The notes: generated by a model from the sequence alone, not told the origin. 42,529 bases of DNA from JBBQSU01 sp038234815 (GCA_038234815.1 JBBQSU010000011.1:1-42529); one strand, 5' to 3'. Positions 16,954-26,355 are shown, counted from the stretch's first letter. Numbers and translations: made by a program.

Positions 16954-17970
16954 ATGATCGTTGTGATGAAATCCGGGGCGACAGCCGAGCAGGTGGCGCA
17001 TGTCGTGCGCCGCGTAAAGGAACTGGGTCTGAAGGATCACGTCATTGTCGGCGAGGAACGGACGGTCGTCGCCTGCATCGGCAACGATCGGTTCAAGGAT
17101 AAATCAGCCTTGGAAACCGTTGCGGGCGTGGAAAGCGTCATGCCGATCCTTCGGCCGTACAAAATGGCCAGCAGCGAGATCAAGGCCGAGCGTACGGTGG
17201 TGAAGCTGGGGCAGGCAGGGGTGATTGGGGGCAAACGGGTCGGCGTGATCGCCGGGCCGTGCAGCGTCGAGAGTCGCCAGCAGATCATCGACATGGCCCA
17301 CGCGCTTAAGCAGGCCGGCGCGATCGGCCTGCGTGGCGGGGCGTTCAAACCGCGAACCAATCCCTACAGCTTTCAGGGCATGGGGGAAGAAGGCTTGAAG
17401 TGCCTGGCTGCGGCCCGCGACGAAACCGGCCTGGCCATCGTCACTGAAGTGATGAGCATCGAGCAGGTGCCGATGGTTTGCGAGTATGCAGATGTTCTGC
17501 AGATTGGCGCGCGGAATATGCAGAATTTCAATCTGCTGGCGCGCGTGGGTGAAACGCGAAAACCCGTGCTTCTCAAACGCGGACTTGCAGCGACGCTGGA
17601 GGAGTTTCTTCTGGCTGCCGAATACGTTTTGGCGCGCGGAAATTCACAAGTGATCCTCTGCGAGCGGGGAATTCGCACGTTTGAGGATTACGTGCGCAAT
17701 ACACTTCCCTTGGCGATTGTGCCCGAATTGCAGCGGCTTTCGCACTTGCCGGTGATGGTGGATCCGAGTCACGGAACGGGCAAGAGCCACCTGGTTGCAC
17801 CGATGTGCCGGGCCGCAGTGGCCGCCGGGTGTGACGGGCTGATTGTCGAAACACACGCCGACCCCGAACACGCCCTGACCGACGGTGCGCAGTCGATTAC
17901 TCCCGCGGTGTTTGTGGAGATGATGCGGTCGATTAAGCGCGTCGCCGAGGCGGTGGATCGGGACGCGTAA
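16954..17970 (+). CDS. aroF: 3-deoxy-7-phosphoheptulonate (DAHP) synthase, type I-beta with N-terminal regulatory domain
   Basis: 338 aa. It condenses phosphoenolpyruvate and erythrose 4-phosphate in the first step of the shikimate pathway. The first 70 residues (MIVVMKSGATAEQVAHVVRR onward) form the small ferredoxin-like regulatory domain found in Thermotoga-type enzymes. The barrel shows VIAGPCSVES, LRGGAFKPRTNPYSFQG, ADVLQIGARNMQNFNLL, LLKRG, ILCERGIRTF and DPSHGTGK, covering the metal and substrate residues. AAAGGAG precedes the ATG. It lies 43 bp after the helicase gene and may be co-transcribed, though the functions are unrelated. Confidence 0.95.
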   Translation: MIVVMKSGATAEQVAHVVRRVKELGLKDHVIVGEERTVVACIGNDRFKDKSALETVAGVESVMPILRPYKMASSEIKAERTVVKLGQAGVIGGKRVGVIAGPCSVESRQQIIDMAHALKQAGAIGLRGGAFKPRTNPYSFQGMGEEGLKCLAAARDETGLAIVTEVMSIEQVPMVCEYADVLQIGARNMQNFNLLARVGETRKPVLLKRGLAATLEEFLLAAEYVLARGNSQVILCERGIRTFEDYVRNTLPLAIVPELQRLSHLPVMVDPSHGTGKSHLVAPMCRAAVAAGCDGLIVETHADPEHALTDGAQSITPAVFVEMMRSIKRVAEAVDRDA

Positions 17971-18022
17971 ACTTCCGGCCCCATGGCAGTCGTGATCTTT
18001 TGAAACCGCCGCGAGGGCGACG

Positions 18023-18604
18023 TCACCACACGTTCTGTCGCGGGCAGACCGAAGTGTCGAGCGTGATGTGCTGAAGCGATGTCGTTTCGCTCGCGGCCGA
18101 AGTATCGTCGGTTGAGCGAATAGTTAGGTGGAGATTGGCCCGTTTCAATAGATCGCAAGCGGATCCGGTCTTAATGGCCGCGGGACTTTTCATTGGCTGA
18201 AGCTCGACGCGGAAATCGCTTACGCCATTGAGGAGGGTGTGACTTTGAGCATCGCGGCTGATCATGAGGCGGCCGGTCTGGCGGTCCAACCAGAAGACGA
18301 TGACTACTCCGGCTGCGTCGTACATTTTGACCCCGGAATCGCTCACAGGGGCGCCGCTGGCAAACGCCTGAATCGCCGAAGCCGTAATCGGGCTGTGTTC
18401 GTGATTCGCCCGAATGGTTGTAAGCATTTGGTTGAGCGCCACCCTCGCCCGCTGCGACAGCGACGCCTGCTCCTGGTTGATCCGGTAGGCCTTGAAGGAG
18501 GCATCGATGGCCAGCGCCGCCGCCGTCAAAAGCGCCGCCGAAATGGCCAGCGCCAGCAGCAGCTCAATCAAAGTCATCCCGCGATTGCGCGACTGTCGAA
18601 TCAC
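18023..18604 (-). CDS. Minor pseudopilin, GspJ/PilW-like
   Basis: 193 aa. A class III signal peptide RNRGMTLIELLLALAIS gives a prepilin peptidase site after G9, with the conserved Glu at +5 of the mature protein, then a hydrophobic helix to about residue 30. The rest (RVALNQMLTTIRANHEHSP..., DAAGVVIVFWLDRQTGRLM) resembles GspJ-type minor pseudopilins. It starts at GTG 18604, whose bases overlap the stop of the preceding gene (GTGA), so translation is coupled. It is the last gene of the pilus operon. Confidence 0.75.
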   Translation of the reverse strand: MIRQSRNRGMTLIELLLALAISAALLTAAALAIDASFKAYRINQEQASLSQRARVALNQMLTTIRANHEHSPITASAIQAFASGAPVSDSGVKMYDAAGVVIVFWLDRQTGRLMISRDAQSHTLLNGVSDFRVELQPMKSPAAIKTGSACDLLKRANLHLTIRSTDDTSAASETTSLQHITLDTSVCPRQNVW

Positions 18605-20685
18605 TCGGCGCCCTCGCGGTAGGTATTCACGAGCGGCAGGATATCCACCGGGACGTTGATGCCATCGGGCATGGCCCGCGTTGGGTTGTAGCGCACGTTC
18701 AACCGGCCATACCCGCCTTCCGGCATGGCGATGGGATCGGTGTCACTGTCGCTTGCGCCAAACCATCCCAGCGTGGTGTTGCCCGCGCCATCGCCGGTAA
18801 CGATGATCGACCCGTCAATCACGCTGGTTCCGCGGATGTCGATGTTGCCCGAAACCACCACGCCCACGAGCGTGCTGGGCGCGTCCTTCGGATCCGTAAA
18901 ACTGCCCATTTCGATATTCGTCTGCGGCGCGATGATCGTGGCCGTCTGGTCCTGCTTGTTATCAAACCGCGTCGCGCCGGTAAATTCCCAGCTGTTGGCA
19001 AAGTGGGTGTACGCCGAGGGCACGTCCGATGCGATCGGCCCTTCGATCACGCAGTCATTGAATCGCAGGTTATTTCCGCGGGCAAAGCCCCAGCTATTGC
19101 CGCTGGTGAGGGCGGTGCTGGCGTTGAAACTGCCGGTCTTCATCAGCTTGCTCCAAGTCATGCCGGCCGATGCGCTGGTGGTCGTAGTTGATCCGCTGGT
19201 GATATTCGCCTCGAGTTCCACATAAGTAACCCCCTCAAATTTGCAGTTGTCGAACAGCGCATTGAGACCTTTGGAAATTCGGCAATTCTTAAAGGTGATG
19301 TTGCGGAAAACCGGCCGGCTATACGTGGCCTGATAGGTGGTCGATCCGTAAGGCGTGCGCTCGCTAGCAGTGCCGCCGTTGGCATCTAAGGCCGCTAGCA
19401 CTGTGTTGGTGATAACGCTGGGAGTCTTGGCCGAAGCGCCGTTCTGTGGCCCCGTGCGGGCGCGAAAGCCCGACGTGTCGAAATTGGCGGGGGATAGGTC
19501 AAAAATATCAGTGCTGCCTGCGCCAAATTTCACCGCCGAGGCATTGGCGTCGGGCGGGACCACCGGGCCTTGCATCATGTCGCCAATAGCCTTTCCCTGG
19601 CCGGCGAGATTGTCATTCCATGCCTGGACCGTTGTTCCCAGAAATTCCTGCCCGCTCACCTTGGCATACCCGTCGGAGTTATCAATCAAGCCGTCACGAT
19701 ATCCCATTCGCTGTGGATCGCCGGCAAACATCGGCGCGCCAAGTGAATCCATCGCGGAAAACAGGTTGGCGTCATACAACTTTCCGGTGGAGGGATTGGT
19801 GAACTCCTGCGTTGTGATGCGCTTATCGCAGTTTAGATCAAATTCGGCCAGGAACAGATCCTGTTCGTCAATGAAATTGTCGCCGTTGGTATCACAAAAG
19901 CCCGCCCGTTGGGCCGCGGCGCTTTCGGCGGCATTGAACACACTCACGCGCCCGTCATATCCCTTGTGATGCGCCTTAAGAAAGTTGTTGAACGCATCAA
20001 TTCGGCTGGTCAGGCTAGGCCGCAAGTTGCGAAAATCACTCAGCGCCAGAATCGGCGGATACTTTCCGAGCGTGGGCATGCCGATCGGGCCTTCCACCAA
20101 CGTGTTTCGTCCGAGTTGGATCGGGACCTTTCCGACAATCGCAAACTTCACCTTCTTGTCGATCTGGAAATCCATGGAGAGCGTCCGCTGGCTTTGGCCG
20201 AATGTTCCGGTGCTGGTGACGTGCAGGAATCGCTGGTCGAGTGCGTCGCCGGCGAAAAGTGGATGCTGGGAGACGCGAATGACAAACCGGCTGGGTCGAT
20301 CATCCACCGCGATGCGCGCCGAGGTGACCGAGCCGGTGGTTACCGTGGCCGTTCGTTCGCCGGGGGTGGTCATGCTCGCAAGGTCGGTTTGAATGGCCGA
20401 ACGGATCGACGGCCAGAGGACCGCGGCCACCGAGACATCGATCGAGCCGACCGGGGTTCGCGGGCGATTGAGGTGGACGAACCGCCAAGCCATCCAGCGC
20501 AGGCCCGATTCGGCCGCAGCGCGGGCTTTCTCTGTTTCGGCCAGATTCCTGGTGGTTTGCACGTTTGCTGTTGCCAGCGCGTACATGGCGACCGTCATGG
20601 CCGTAATCAGGCCAAGAAACAGGATCGCCAGCACCGCGGCAAATCCGCATCGACCCTTGCGAGATTGAATGGTCAAGTCGATCAT
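18601..20685 (-). CDS. Large PilX/GspK-like pilus component with EF-hand-like loops
   Basis: 694 aa. The N-terminus SRKGRCGFAAVLAILFLGLI with TAMTVAMYALATANVQTTRN is a PilX/GspK-like membrane segment, lacking the Glu of a standard pilin. At residues 265-276 and 283-294 lie two EF-hand-like calcium loops, DTNGDNFIDEQD and DLNCDKRITTQE. The C-terminal half has repeated short strands (FNDCVIEGPIASDVP, VVVSGNIDIRGTSVIDGSII) suggestive of a beta-helix. The protein probably caps or initiates the filament, as GspK does. It starts 6 bp after the previous gene and overlaps the next by 4 bases. It is about twice the usual GspK length. Confidence 0.65.
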   Translation of the reverse strand: MIDLTIQSRKGRCGFAAVLAILFLGLITAMTVAMYALATANVQTTRNLAETEKARAAAESGLRWMAWRFVHLNRPRTPVGSIDVSVAAVLWPSIRSAIQTDLASMTTPGERTATVTTGSVTSARIAVDDRPSRFVIRVSQHPLFAGDALDQRFLHVTSTGTFGQSQRTLSMDFQIDKKVKFAIVGKVPIQLGRNTLVEGPIGMPTLGKYPPILALSDFRNLRPSLTSRIDAFNNFLKAHHKGYDGRVSVFNAAESAAAQRAGFCDTNGDNFIDEQDLFLAEFDLNCDKRITTQEFTNPSTGKLYDANLFSAMDSLGAPMFAGDPQRMGYRDGLIDNSDGYAKVSGQEFLGTTVQAWNDNLAGQGKAIGDMMQGPVVPPDANASAVKFGAGSTDIFDLSPANFDTSGFRARTGPQNGASAKTPSVITNTVLAALDANGGTASERTPYGSTTYQATYSRPVFRNITFKNCRISKGLNALFDNCKFEGVTYVELEANITSGSTTTTSASAGMTWSKLMKTGSFNASTALTSGNSWGFARGNNLRFNDCVIEGPIASDVPSAYTHFANSWEFTGATRFDNKQDQTATIIAPQTNIEMGSFTDPKDAPSTLVGVVVSGNIDIRGTSVIDGSIIVTGDGAGNTTLGWFGASDSDTDPIAMPEGGYGRLNVRYNPTRAMPDGINVPVDILPLVNTYREGAE

Positions 20686-20691
20686 CGATAT

Positions 20692-21219
20692 TTACCGATC
20701 CAGACGTATCCAACTCGTGCGATACGACTCCACTGCTGGCTCGGACAGGCGCGTGCGATACAACACAATCGCTGTCACGCGCAAAGCGCCCGTATACGTG
20801 CCTTTGGCAATCGACCCTGTGGTGTTGCCGCTCAGTTGGTTGGCCGATACCGGAATCACCGAAACTACTTGCGTGAATTGTGAAAGATCAGCGACGCTCC
20901 GCCGGAACGAATCGATCGGCGGATTGCAGGTCAGGCCGTCAAAGTCGTCCACATCGTTGTAAGTCGCCAGTGATTCTCCCGCCTCCGGGCCGAACCCGGA
21001 TCGGCCGAATAGCGGATCGGCAAACGGTAGATCAGCAGTGGCTTCCTGTACGTTCTGCGCCAGCAGAATCGCGGTGGTTAACTTGCTTCCGGCGCTATTT
21101 TGCGCCGTGCAGGCCGCCGACAGTTCCATCAGTCCGAGCAATCCTACAGCGATAATGACTGTGGCTAGCGCTGTCTCAATCAGCGTAAAACCACGAAGTT
21201 TGGCCGGAACGTGTCGCAC
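20692..21219 (-). CDS. Minor pseudopilin, GspI/PilV-like
   Basis: 175 aa with prepilin signal AKLRGFTLIETALATVIIAV: cleavage after G9, Glu at +5, then a hydrophobic helix to about residue 30. TLIETALATVIIA followed by a helix with AQNVQEAT resembles GspI/PilV minor pilins. The start is GTG at 21219 with a poor ribosome site. A downstream in-frame ATG would cut the signal. It precedes the PilX/GspK-like gene by 6 bp, reproducing the I-K-J minor pseudopilin grouping that forms a filament tip in type II secretion. Confidence 0.75.
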   Translation of the reverse strand: MRHVPAKLRGFTLIETALATVIIAVGLLGLMELSAACTAQNSAGSKLTTAILLAQNVQEATADLPFADPLFGRSGFGPEAGESLATYNDVDDFDGLTCNPPIDSFRRSVADLSQFTQVVSVIPVSANQLSGNTTGSIAKGTYTGALRVTAIVLYRTRLSEPAVESYRTSWIRLDR

Positions 21220-21319
21220 AAGCCTGAGACATCCAATTCAATCGGGCAATTGTCAAATGAGAGGGCAGGGCGGCGACATTCCCTTCGGCATACGACGGTC
21301 CCGCACCTGCGATCAACGA

Positions 21320-21517
21320 CTAGCGCCTTCGGGGCGATTGATTATGGGGTCCGTCACCCGTGATCGGCCCGCCGGGCGCTGGGGTGCTTTGCGACGCCTT
21401 GCGCGCCTCCAGCCGGGCTCGTCGCCGGAGCGTGTCCGCACGCGGGCTTGACGCATACCGATAGGCGTCGATCGCCGCCTCCAGTTCGTCTTCGGAAAAG
21501 TCAAAGGGTTGGGGCAT
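21320..21517 (-). CDS. Small 65-aa charged protein in the pilus operon, unknown function
   Basis: Begins MPQPFDFSEDELEAAIDAYR and ends basic (RRRARLEARKASQ, SPRRR). It has an acidic helical N-half and a basic, probably disordered C-half, with no membrane segment or signal. ATG 21517 lies 7 bases after the pilC stop codon, and GAGGA for this start overlaps that stop (TGAGGA), so it is placed for translational coupling. I do not recognise it. A competing frame (21313-21528) has worse composition. It could be an assembly chaperone or regulator of the pilus, but that is inference. Confidence 0.5.
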   Translation of the reverse strand: MPQPFDFSEDELEAAIDAYRYASSPRADTLRRRARLEARKASQSTPAPGGPITGDGPHNQSPRRR

Positions 21518-21524
21518 GGGTTCC

Positions 21525-22742
21525 TCATTTCACCAGTTGGCTGAGTTTGAAGATCGGCAAGATGATGCTCATGGCGATGAAGCCGACCACGCTGCCCATC
21601 AGCACGATCATCAAAGGCTCGATCATGGCGGTGACGCCCTTGATGACGTTCTTCAACTCGCGGGAATAAAACTCTGACACTTCAGCGAGAACTTCCCCCA
21701 ACTTCCCGCTTTCCTCACCTGCCGAAATCATCTGTACGACCGCACGCGGCAGAAGGTCACTGCTGCTCAGCGTTGCGGATACTTTTTTCCCTTGTTTCAC
21801 GGCCCCATAGACGCCGCGCCACATTCGCCGATAGAGCGCATTGCCGCTGATCTCACCGGTAATGCTGATGGTGTCGAGCATGGGCACTCCGGCATTGATA
21901 AGCTGCCCCATCGTGTGCAGGCTCCGGCTGATATAGAGCGCGCGGAAGAGTTTCTTGAACAGCGGAATCTTGAGTTTGGCGCGATCCCAGCCCACCGCCC
22001 CGACTTCGGTCCGCAAGACCAGCACGATCCCCCAAACTCCAGCAACGACCAGCCCGATGCAGACGTACCAATAGTTGACCATGAACGCGCTCAGCGCCAG
22101 CAACAGCTTGGTCGGTGCTGGCAGCGCCGCTTCCTTGCCTTTGAATATCACCATGAATCGTGGCAGCACAAACGCCAGCAGAAAGATCGTTGTGCTGATC
22201 GCCATCGCCCCGATGATGCCGGGGTAAATCATCGCCCCGCGGACCTGGCTGCGCGTCTCGATCTGCTGCGACAAATAGGCCGCGATCTTGTCGAGCATTC
22301 GACTGAACCCGCCGGACAGTTCCGACGCTTTCACCATGTTGATATATAAGGGACTAAACACGCGGGGGTATCGCTGCAACGCTTCGGAGAAGGTCCGGCC
22401 CGATTCCACGTCTTTGCGGATCTGCACCAGCATGGCTTTGAACTTGAGGTTCTCGGTTTGTTCGGCGATGCCTTCAATGGCGGCACGAATGCTGATGCCC
22501 GCGCGAATCATCACCGCCAGCTGACTGGTAAAGTTTTGCACGTCCTTGGCTCCCGGACCAAAGGACAGGGAGAGTTCCAGGCGCTTGCGCTTGCCCGTGC
22601 CTTCCCCAGCTGGCGCGAGCGTGAGAATGTATTCTCCGCGGTCGCGCAGCACCTGCGCTGCGGCAGTAAGGCTGGCCGCCTGCATCACGGCCTTAGTAAT
22701 CTTGCCCGTCGAGTTGCGAGATTCGTAGCAATAGTTCTGCAT
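21525..22742 (-). CDS. pilC: Type IV pilus / type II secretion inner-membrane platform protein (PilC/GspF)
   Basis: 405 aa, the usual family length. Two T2SSF domains repeat the same helical layout (LAVMIRAGISIRAAIEGIAE in the first, LHTMGQLINAGVPMLDTISI in the second). Membrane spans include GIIGAMAISTTIFLLAFVLP, a second around WYVCIGLVVAGVWGIVLVLR, and the C-terminal one at MIVLMGSVVGFIAMSIILPI. The conserved QMISAGEESGKLGEVLAEV is present. It couples the cytoplasmic ATPases to filament assembly. It follows pilT by 45 bp. The ATG at 22742 has no clear Shine-Dalgarno. Confidence 0.92.
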   Translation of the reverse strand: MQNYCYESRNSTGKITKAVMQAASLTAAAQVLRDRGEYILTLAPAGEGTGKRKRLELSLSFGPGAKDVQNFTSQLAVMIRAGISIRAAIEGIAEQTENLKFKAMLVQIRKDVESGRTFSEALQRYPRVFSPLYINMVKASELSGGFSRMLDKIAAYLSQQIETRSQVRGAMIYPGIIGAMAISTTIFLLAFVLPRFMVIFKGKEAALPAPTKLLLALSAFMVNYWYVCIGLVVAGVWGIVLVLRTEVGAVGWDRAKLKIPLFKKLFRALYISRSLHTMGQLINAGVPMLDTISITGEISGNALYRRMWRGVYGAVKQGKKVSATLSSSDLLPRAVVQMISAGEESGKLGEVLAEVSEFYSRELKNVIKGVTAMIEPLMIVLMGSVVGFIAMSIILPIFKLSQLVK

Positions 22743-22787
22743 TTAACTCGTCCGGCAGCTAGTTCGGCCTGCGGCCTCCGGGTTCTG

Positions 22788-23846
22788 TCATGCCACCAGC
22801 GCGCGATCCAGTTTTTCCGGGTGGCTGGCCTGGCTCAGCGCGTCTTGGCGGCTGATATATCCGTTGACGTACAATTGCTTGATCGAATCGTCCAATGTCT
22901 GCATTCCCATCGCGCGGCTGGTGGCGATGATATTGGGCAATTCAAATATTCGATTTTCACGAATGCAGTTGCGCACCGCGGGGTTGCAAAGCATCACTTC
23001 TACCGCGGGGATCATTCCGGGCTGGTCGGCGCGACGAAACAGCGTTTGGCTCACCACTGCTTGCAAGGTATTGGCCAGCATCGAGCGAATCTGGTTCTGC
23101 TGATCGCTCGGGTAGATATCAATGATTCGTTCGATCGTCTGCGGGGCGTTGACGGTATGGAGCGTGCTAAGGACCAAGTGGCCGGTTTCCGCTGCTGTGA
23201 TCGCCGCCGAGGTGGTTTCCAGATCACGCATTTCACCGACCAATATCACGTCGGGGTCCTGTCGAAGGACGTGCTTCAGCCCGCTGGCAAAGCTGGGCAC
23301 GTCGTTGCCCACTTCGCGCTGCTCGATCGCGCATTTGTTGCTCACAAAAGCATATTCGATCGGATCTTCCAACGTGATGATGTGTCCCTGCTCGCGTCTA
23401 TTGATGCAGTCGATCATGCCGGCCAGGGTTGTGCTCTTACCCGAACCCGTCCCGCCGGTCACGAGAATCAAACCCCGTGGCAGTTGCGTCAGGCGGGTGC
23501 AGATTTCGGGAAGGAACAACTGGTCGATGGGCCGTACGCTGTCATTGATCGTCCGAAACGCCAGCGCGATCGATTCTCGCTGGTAATGCGCGTTGACACG
23601 AAAACGACCGGTGCCGGCAATGGCATAAGAAAAATCCGCGTCGCGTTTGGTTTCAAAAGCGGCCAGACGGTTCTCACTAAGCATCTGCCGGAGCATGGTC
23701 GAGACATCGGCGGCGGTTACGACGGGGAAATCGCTCGCCTGCACCACCGTATGGATGCGAAAGAGCGGCCGCTGGCCGACGTTTATGTGAACGTCCGACG
23801 CCTTGCTTGCGACCGCCGCTTTGAGGATGTCGTTCATACTATTCAT
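22788..23846 (-). CDS. pilT: Twitching-motility retraction ATPase PilT
   Basis: 352 aa hexameric ATPase. Walker A is GGTGSGKSTTLAGMID (about residue 130), the Asp box follows in ITLEDPIEYAF, Walker B is in DVILVGEMRDLET, and the His box is GHLVLSTLHT. Near residue 290 AVRNCIRE corresponds to the AIRNLIRE signature that PilT needs for retraction. It should power filament disassembly, indicating a retractile type IV pilus rather than only a secretion pseudopilus. It lies between pilB and pilC as in many pil operons. Confidence 0.93.
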   Translation of the reverse strand: MNSMNDILKAAVASKASDVHINVGQRPLFRIHTVVQASDFPVVTAADVSTMLRQMLSENRLAAFETKRDADFSYAIAGTGRFRVNAHYQRESIALAFRTINDSVRPIDQLFLPEICTRLTQLPRGLILVTGGTGSGKSTTLAGMIDCINRREQGHIITLEDPIEYAFVSNKCAIEQREVGNDVPSFASGLKHVLRQDPDVILVGEMRDLETTSAAITAAETGHLVLSTLHTVNAPQTIERIIDIYPSDQQNQIRSMLANTLQAVVSQTLFRRADQPGMIPAVEVMLCNPAVRNCIRENRIFELPNIIATSRAMGMQTLDDSIKQLYVNGYISRQDALSQASHPEKLDRALVA

Positions 23847-23877
23847 GTGTTGAGCCTGCTGTAAGGCACGTGGGGTT

Positions 23878-25674
23878 TCAGGTTGCGCTTTCGGTCACAC
23901 GAAGAACTTCGTCCACCGTCGTCAGTCCGCTGACAACCTTTTGCAATCCATCTTCTCGAAGCGAAACCAGCCCACGCTCGCGACAAATCTTGCGGAACTG
24001 CGTGACGTCGGGGTTTCGCGTGACCATGTCGCGCAGGTGATCGTCCATCACCAGCAGTTCATAAATGCCCAAACGGCCGGCGTATCCGGTTTTACGGCAC
24101 CGGTCACAGCCGGAGCCTTTGCTGGTCTTATCGACTGGAAGTCCCTGGAGTTGCAGGAACTCCTTCATCTCTCCCGATGGCTCATAATCCTCGCGGCAAT
24201 GCGGGCAAATCCGGCGAACCAACCGCTGGGCGATGATGGCATTCACCGACGCGCTGATGAGGTAAGGTTCGACGCCGATGTTAATCAGCCGGGTGATGGA
24301 AGCCGGGGCATCGTTGGTGTGGAGCGTGCTAAGAACCAGATGGCCGGTCAGCGAAGCCTGTACAGCGATTCTGGCCGTTTCCCCGTCACGAATCTCACCC
24401 AGCATCACCACGTCCGGGTCTTGCCGCAGCAGGCTGCGCAGTGCCGCGGAAAACGTCATGCCGATCTTGTCATGCACCTGCACCTGACTGGCCTGGGGGA
24501 GGTGATATTCGATGGGGTCTTCCACCGTGCTGATGTTGAGCTTCTTACCATCCATGCAGCGCAGCGACGAATACAACGTGGTGGTTTTTCCGCTGCCCGT
24601 CGGCCCGGTCACTAATAGAATACCGTGCGGTTGTTCGATCTGCTTTTTCCAAATCTCCAGGACGTTTTGCCCAAAGCCAAGATCTTCCAGCGGAACATTG
24701 ATGGATCGATTGTCCAAAATCCGAATCACGACCTTCTCGCCATTGGCCGTTGGAAGGGTGCTGAGACGCAGGTCAACCTTGCGGGTTTGAACCACCGCCC
24801 GGATGCGGCCGTCCTGCGGGAGTCGGCGCTCCGAAATATCAAGGTTGGCCATGATCTTGAGCCGGGAGGTAATCGCCGCCTGCATGGATGGCGGGGGGTG
24901 CATGGTCTCAAATAGGATGCCGTCAATTCGATAGCGGATTTTGAGCGCTTTCTCCTTCGGCTCGATGTGAATGTCGCTGGCCCCTTGTTTGAGCGCATCG
25001 GCGATGAGGTAATTGACAAAGCGAATGACCGGCGACTCGTTACCAATCTTCTCCAGATCGGCTACGTCGTCTTTTTCCTCCTTCAGGACCTGCACGGCGT
25101 CTTCGGCCATATCGCGGATGATGGCATCCACCTGCGGGTCAAACTGGCTGGCCGTGGCCTGCTCGACAATCCGATGGATGTCGGCATGTGTGACCGCAAC
25201 CACACGCAGGTTCCGCCCCGTGCGCCTTTTGATTTGATCGATTAGGAAAACGTCGTTCAGATCGGCTAGGCCGAGAACCAACGTTTCGCCCTCAAACCGC
25301 AGGGGCAGTGCGCCATGCCTGCGGATGTAATCGGCCGGCAGGAGCGCCAGTGCGCCTTCCTCAATTTGCGCCCGGTCGGGCACTTCAAAGGGTACGCCCA
25401 GCAACTCCGCCTGCCCGGCCAGGGCCTGCGCCTCGGTCACAGCGCTAATCGAAAGTAAGACCTGCACCAGCGATTTCCCAGGCGATTGTGCGACCAAGGC
25501 CCGGGCCTGCTCTAGTTGCTCCTCGGTGATATGGCCCTGCGCCAGCAGCAATTGGTCGATCGACGGCTTGACGACCGACTCCAACGGACGCCATAGCGAC
25601 TCCAGATCGATCGAATCCTGCGGTTCGACGGCCGGCGGTTCAATTGAAATTGTTGTCGTGCGCTTTCCAAACAT
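23878..25674 (-). CDS. pilB: Filament assembly ATPase PilB/GspE
   Basis: 598 aa. An N-terminal MshEN-like domain (about residues 35-190, QLLLAQGHITEEQLEQARAL onward) precedes the ATPase. Walker A is LLVTGPTGSGKTTTLYSSL (about 350-360), with VEDPIEY, LRQDPDVVMLGEIRD, and GHLVLSTLHTNDA. The tetracysteine zinc site is CPHC (about 487) and CDRC (about 518). It drives pilin polymerisation from the cytoplasmic face. PilB and GspE cannot be separated by motif alone; the pilT and pilMNO neighbours favour PilB. Confidence 0.92.
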   Translation of the reverse strand: MFGKRTTTISIEPPAVEPQDSIDLESLWRPLESVVKPSIDQLLLAQGHITEEQLEQARALVAQSPGKSLVQVLLSISAVTEAQALAGQAELLGVPFEVPDRAQIEEGALALLPADYIRRHGALPLRFEGETLVLGLADLNDVFLIDQIKRRTGRNLRVVAVTHADIHRIVEQATASQFDPQVDAIIRDMAEDAVQVLKEEKDDVADLEKIGNESPVIRFVNYLIADALKQGASDIHIEPKEKALKIRYRIDGILFETMHPPPSMQAAITSRLKIMANLDISERRLPQDGRIRAVVQTRKVDLRLSTLPTANGEKVVIRILDNRSINVPLEDLGFGQNVLEIWKKQIEQPHGILLVTGPTGSGKTTTLYSSLRCMDGKKLNISTVEDPIEYHLPQASQVQVHDKIGMTFSAALRSLLRQDPDVVMLGEIRDGETARIAVQASLTGHLVLSTLHTNDAPASITRLINIGVEPYLISASVNAIIAQRLVRRICPHCREDYEPSGEMKEFLQLQGLPVDKTSKGSGCDRCRKTGYAGRLGIYELLVMDDHLRDMVTRNPDVTQFRKICRERGLVSLREDGLQKVVSGLTTVDEVLRVTESAT

Positions 25675-25695
25675 AGTGGTTGCGTCAATCCCAGC

Positions 25696-26355
25696 TCAGG
25701 GCTGCATTTTGAGTTCGAAGCGATACGTTCCGTTGCGGACGATCACGCCCGAGGCACTGATTTTGTCAACAGTGAAATCAGCAATCTGCTGGCCTTCACG
25801 GAGCATCGTGTTGTTAACCATGCACGCCCGGCGGGTGTCACTGAACAACACGGATTGAAGCTGAAGGGCCTGGACAGCCTTGAGCGCTTCGCCGCGTTCG
25901 GTCTCACGACGCCGGCGGGCCAGTTCGGCTTCGGCCGGCGCCTGCGCCGCGAGCGATTGACGAAACGGGTTGCTCTTCAGGCCATCTAGTGGAATCTGGC
26001 CGGCGCTGGGCGAGAAAGCGAACTGCCCGACCATTGCTTCAGTTTGTTTAAGCGTGTCCTGCAAAATTCGCAGGTTCGATGTTCCGCTAATCAAAAAAGT
26101 AGTGATGGTTTGACCGTTCACCGGAGGCAGGGCTGTTGACGCAGGGGCAGACTGAGGGCCACCCTTAATGGACATAAACGCAATCGCGCCAGCGGCGCAC
26201 AGGACAATCCCCATGAATGTCACGCCGTTTCGCGACACCGGCGCGGGTCGATTTGCACCGCTATCGGCCGAGTCAGCCGATTCACCCGGCGTGGGGAAGG
26301 CCCCGTCCACCGGCGTCAGGTCTTCGACATCAACATTCTGGAGGCTTTCAGTCAT
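25696..26355 (-). CDS. PilP/GspC-like periplasmic protein with one membrane span
   Basis: About 219 aa. An acidic cytoplasmic N-terminus is followed by one membrane segment (NGVTFMGIVLCAAGAIAFMS). A Gln/Ala-rich helical linker (AQAPAEAELARRRRETERGE) then leads to a C-terminal domain, LQSVLFSDTRRACMVNNTML and GQQIADFTVDKISASGVIV. That last pattern matches the homology region of GspC and PilP, which contacts a secretin. ATG 26355 was chosen over the TTG at 26406; GGAA lies upstream. It follows pilO by 13 bp. Confidence 0.6.
   Translation of the reverse strand: MTESLQNVDVEDLTPVDGAFPTPGESADSADSGANRPAPVSRNGVTFMGIVLCAAGAIAFMSIKGGPQSAPASTALPPVNGQTITTFLISGTSNLRILQDTLKQTEAMVGQFAFSPSAGQIPLDGLKSNPFRQSLAAQAPAEAELARRRRETERGEALKAVQALQLQSVLFSDTRRACMVNNTMLREGQQIADFTVDKISASGVIVRNGTYRFELKMQP

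Noticed and set aside
22458..23864. 468-codon plus-strand frame opposite pilT and pilC
   Set aside because: Antisense to genes with full motif sets; no ribosome site or family features.
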